A stretch of DNA of 22,114 nucleotides, from NCBI RefSeq assembly GCF_008831285.2, contig NW_022205083.1, positions 10,001-32,114 of the forward strand. The letters are read 5' to 3'. How positions within the stretch are numbered: the first letter of the stretch is position 1; every line of letters starts with the position of its first letter. The notes below the pieces were generated by a model. It ran no database searches. It was not told the DNA's origin and saw only the letters and a program-made list of their open reading frames with translations. Source of the stretch: Nymphaea colorata. Lineage: Eukaryota > Streptophyta > Magnoliopsida > Nymphaeales > Nymphaeaceae. This document shows positions 21,643-22,114 of this stretch, piece after piece. The translations under genes and the position numbers were made by a program.

Positions 21643-22114
21643 ACGCCACCCGATCGCCATCATACTATATCATAGTATGAGTAGTTTTTTGGAATTGTCA
21701 TGTCAATATATGAATGCTAGGATACGACAACCTTTCGTGCTTTTGTGATTCCGTATACATATATATTAATGTAAGAAATTTCTTTATTGTTCATTCAGGA
21801 ACCTTTCATTACATTATATTTATATATTCTTATATAACATAACAATTCTTATATAACAAAGATGAATTATATATCTATCATAATCAAAATAATGGAGTAT
21901 AGGGATGTCTTGCCCGACAGAAAAGTCAAACCCATTCATTTAATTTTCACTCATTGATTCGCGCATCATTAAATATAATAGACATAGACTGTTATATTAC
22001 TATTCATTTCATATATGTATTTATATATGTATTTAATTGAATTAACTATTCATTGTTCCTGAATGAGCCCCCATCTGTATATGTATATTGTATATATTAT
22101 ATACAATATATACA
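21643..22114. other. Spacer upstream of trnE, to window end
   Basis: 472 bp, very A/T-rich, no gene. It contains the candidate promoter, an 8-bp hairpin (21661-21679), a 14-bp direct repeat (21826-21839 and 21845-21858), a 12-bp tandem doublet (22011-22034) and a 13-bp perfect inverted repeat at the edge (22084-22110). In standard gene order trnT-GGU would follow outside. Confidence 0.6.
21672..21701 (-). promoter_or_regulatory. Candidate bacterial-type promoter for the trnE-trnY-trnD cluster
   Basis: On the minus strand, ATGACA (21696-21701) and TACTAT (21672-21677) are separated by 18 nt, about 30 nt upstream of trnE. A perfect TTGACA is 5 nt further upstream, but its spacing would be too long (23 nt). 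The trnE cluster is known to have a bacterial-type promoter in tobacco. The -10 part overlaps a hairpin at 21661-21679. Confidence 0.35.

Overview
The window is chloroplast (plastid) DNA from a land plant, almost certainly a seed plant. It is AT-rich and carries the conserved block atpA-atpF-atpH-atpI-rps2-rpoC2-rpoC1-rpoB on the minus strand, then trnC-GCA and petN on the plus strand, then psbM and the cluster trnD-trnY-trnE on the minus strand. atpF and rpoC1 each hold one group II intron, as in most seed plants. Some rpoC2, rpoB and atpI residues, and several genomic codons that look like C-to-U editing sites, suggest a gymnosperm (cycad- or Ginkgo-like) or an early-diverging angiosperm. 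That placement is from memory and is weak.

Layout. 1-973: N-terminal two thirds of atpA (continues off the left edge). 1042-2333: atpF with intron. 2712-2957: atpH. 2958-4269: spacer with a PPR10-like site, a tandem repeat and a strong hairpin. 4270-5014: atpI. 5238-5947: rps2. 6120-10310: rpoC2. 10450-13260: rpoC1 with intron. 13266-16465: rpoB. 16466-17718: rpoB-trnC spacer. 17719-17789: trnC. 18669-18758: petN. 20037-20141: psbM. 20922-21642: trnD, trnY, trnE. 21643-22114: AT-rich spacer, probably leading to trnT outside the window.

The genes fall into three functional sets. atpI, atpH, atpF and atpA make CFo and CF1 subunits of the thylakoid ATP synthase. rpoB, rpoC1 and rpoC2 make the beta, beta' and beta'' subunits of the plastid-encoded RNA polymerase, in one transcription unit with rps2. 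petN, psbM and the tRNAs serve the cytochrome b6f complex, photosystem II and translation; trnE also supplies glutamyl-tRNA for tetrapyrrole synthesis.

The striking feature is that atpA, atpI, rps2, rpoC2, rpoC1 and rpoB are broken by frameshifts. I traced 49 in the protein genes, plus one missing base in trnE. Every one is explained by a single missing base in a run of identical bases. I found no insertion and no stop codon made by substitution, and between the shifts the proteins are well conserved. 45 of the 50 lie in the three rpo genes. The simplest reading is uncorrected homopolymer undercalling in the assembly, not gene decay. No new biological system is evident; the other points of interest are non-coding repeats, hairpins and likely RNA-editing codons.
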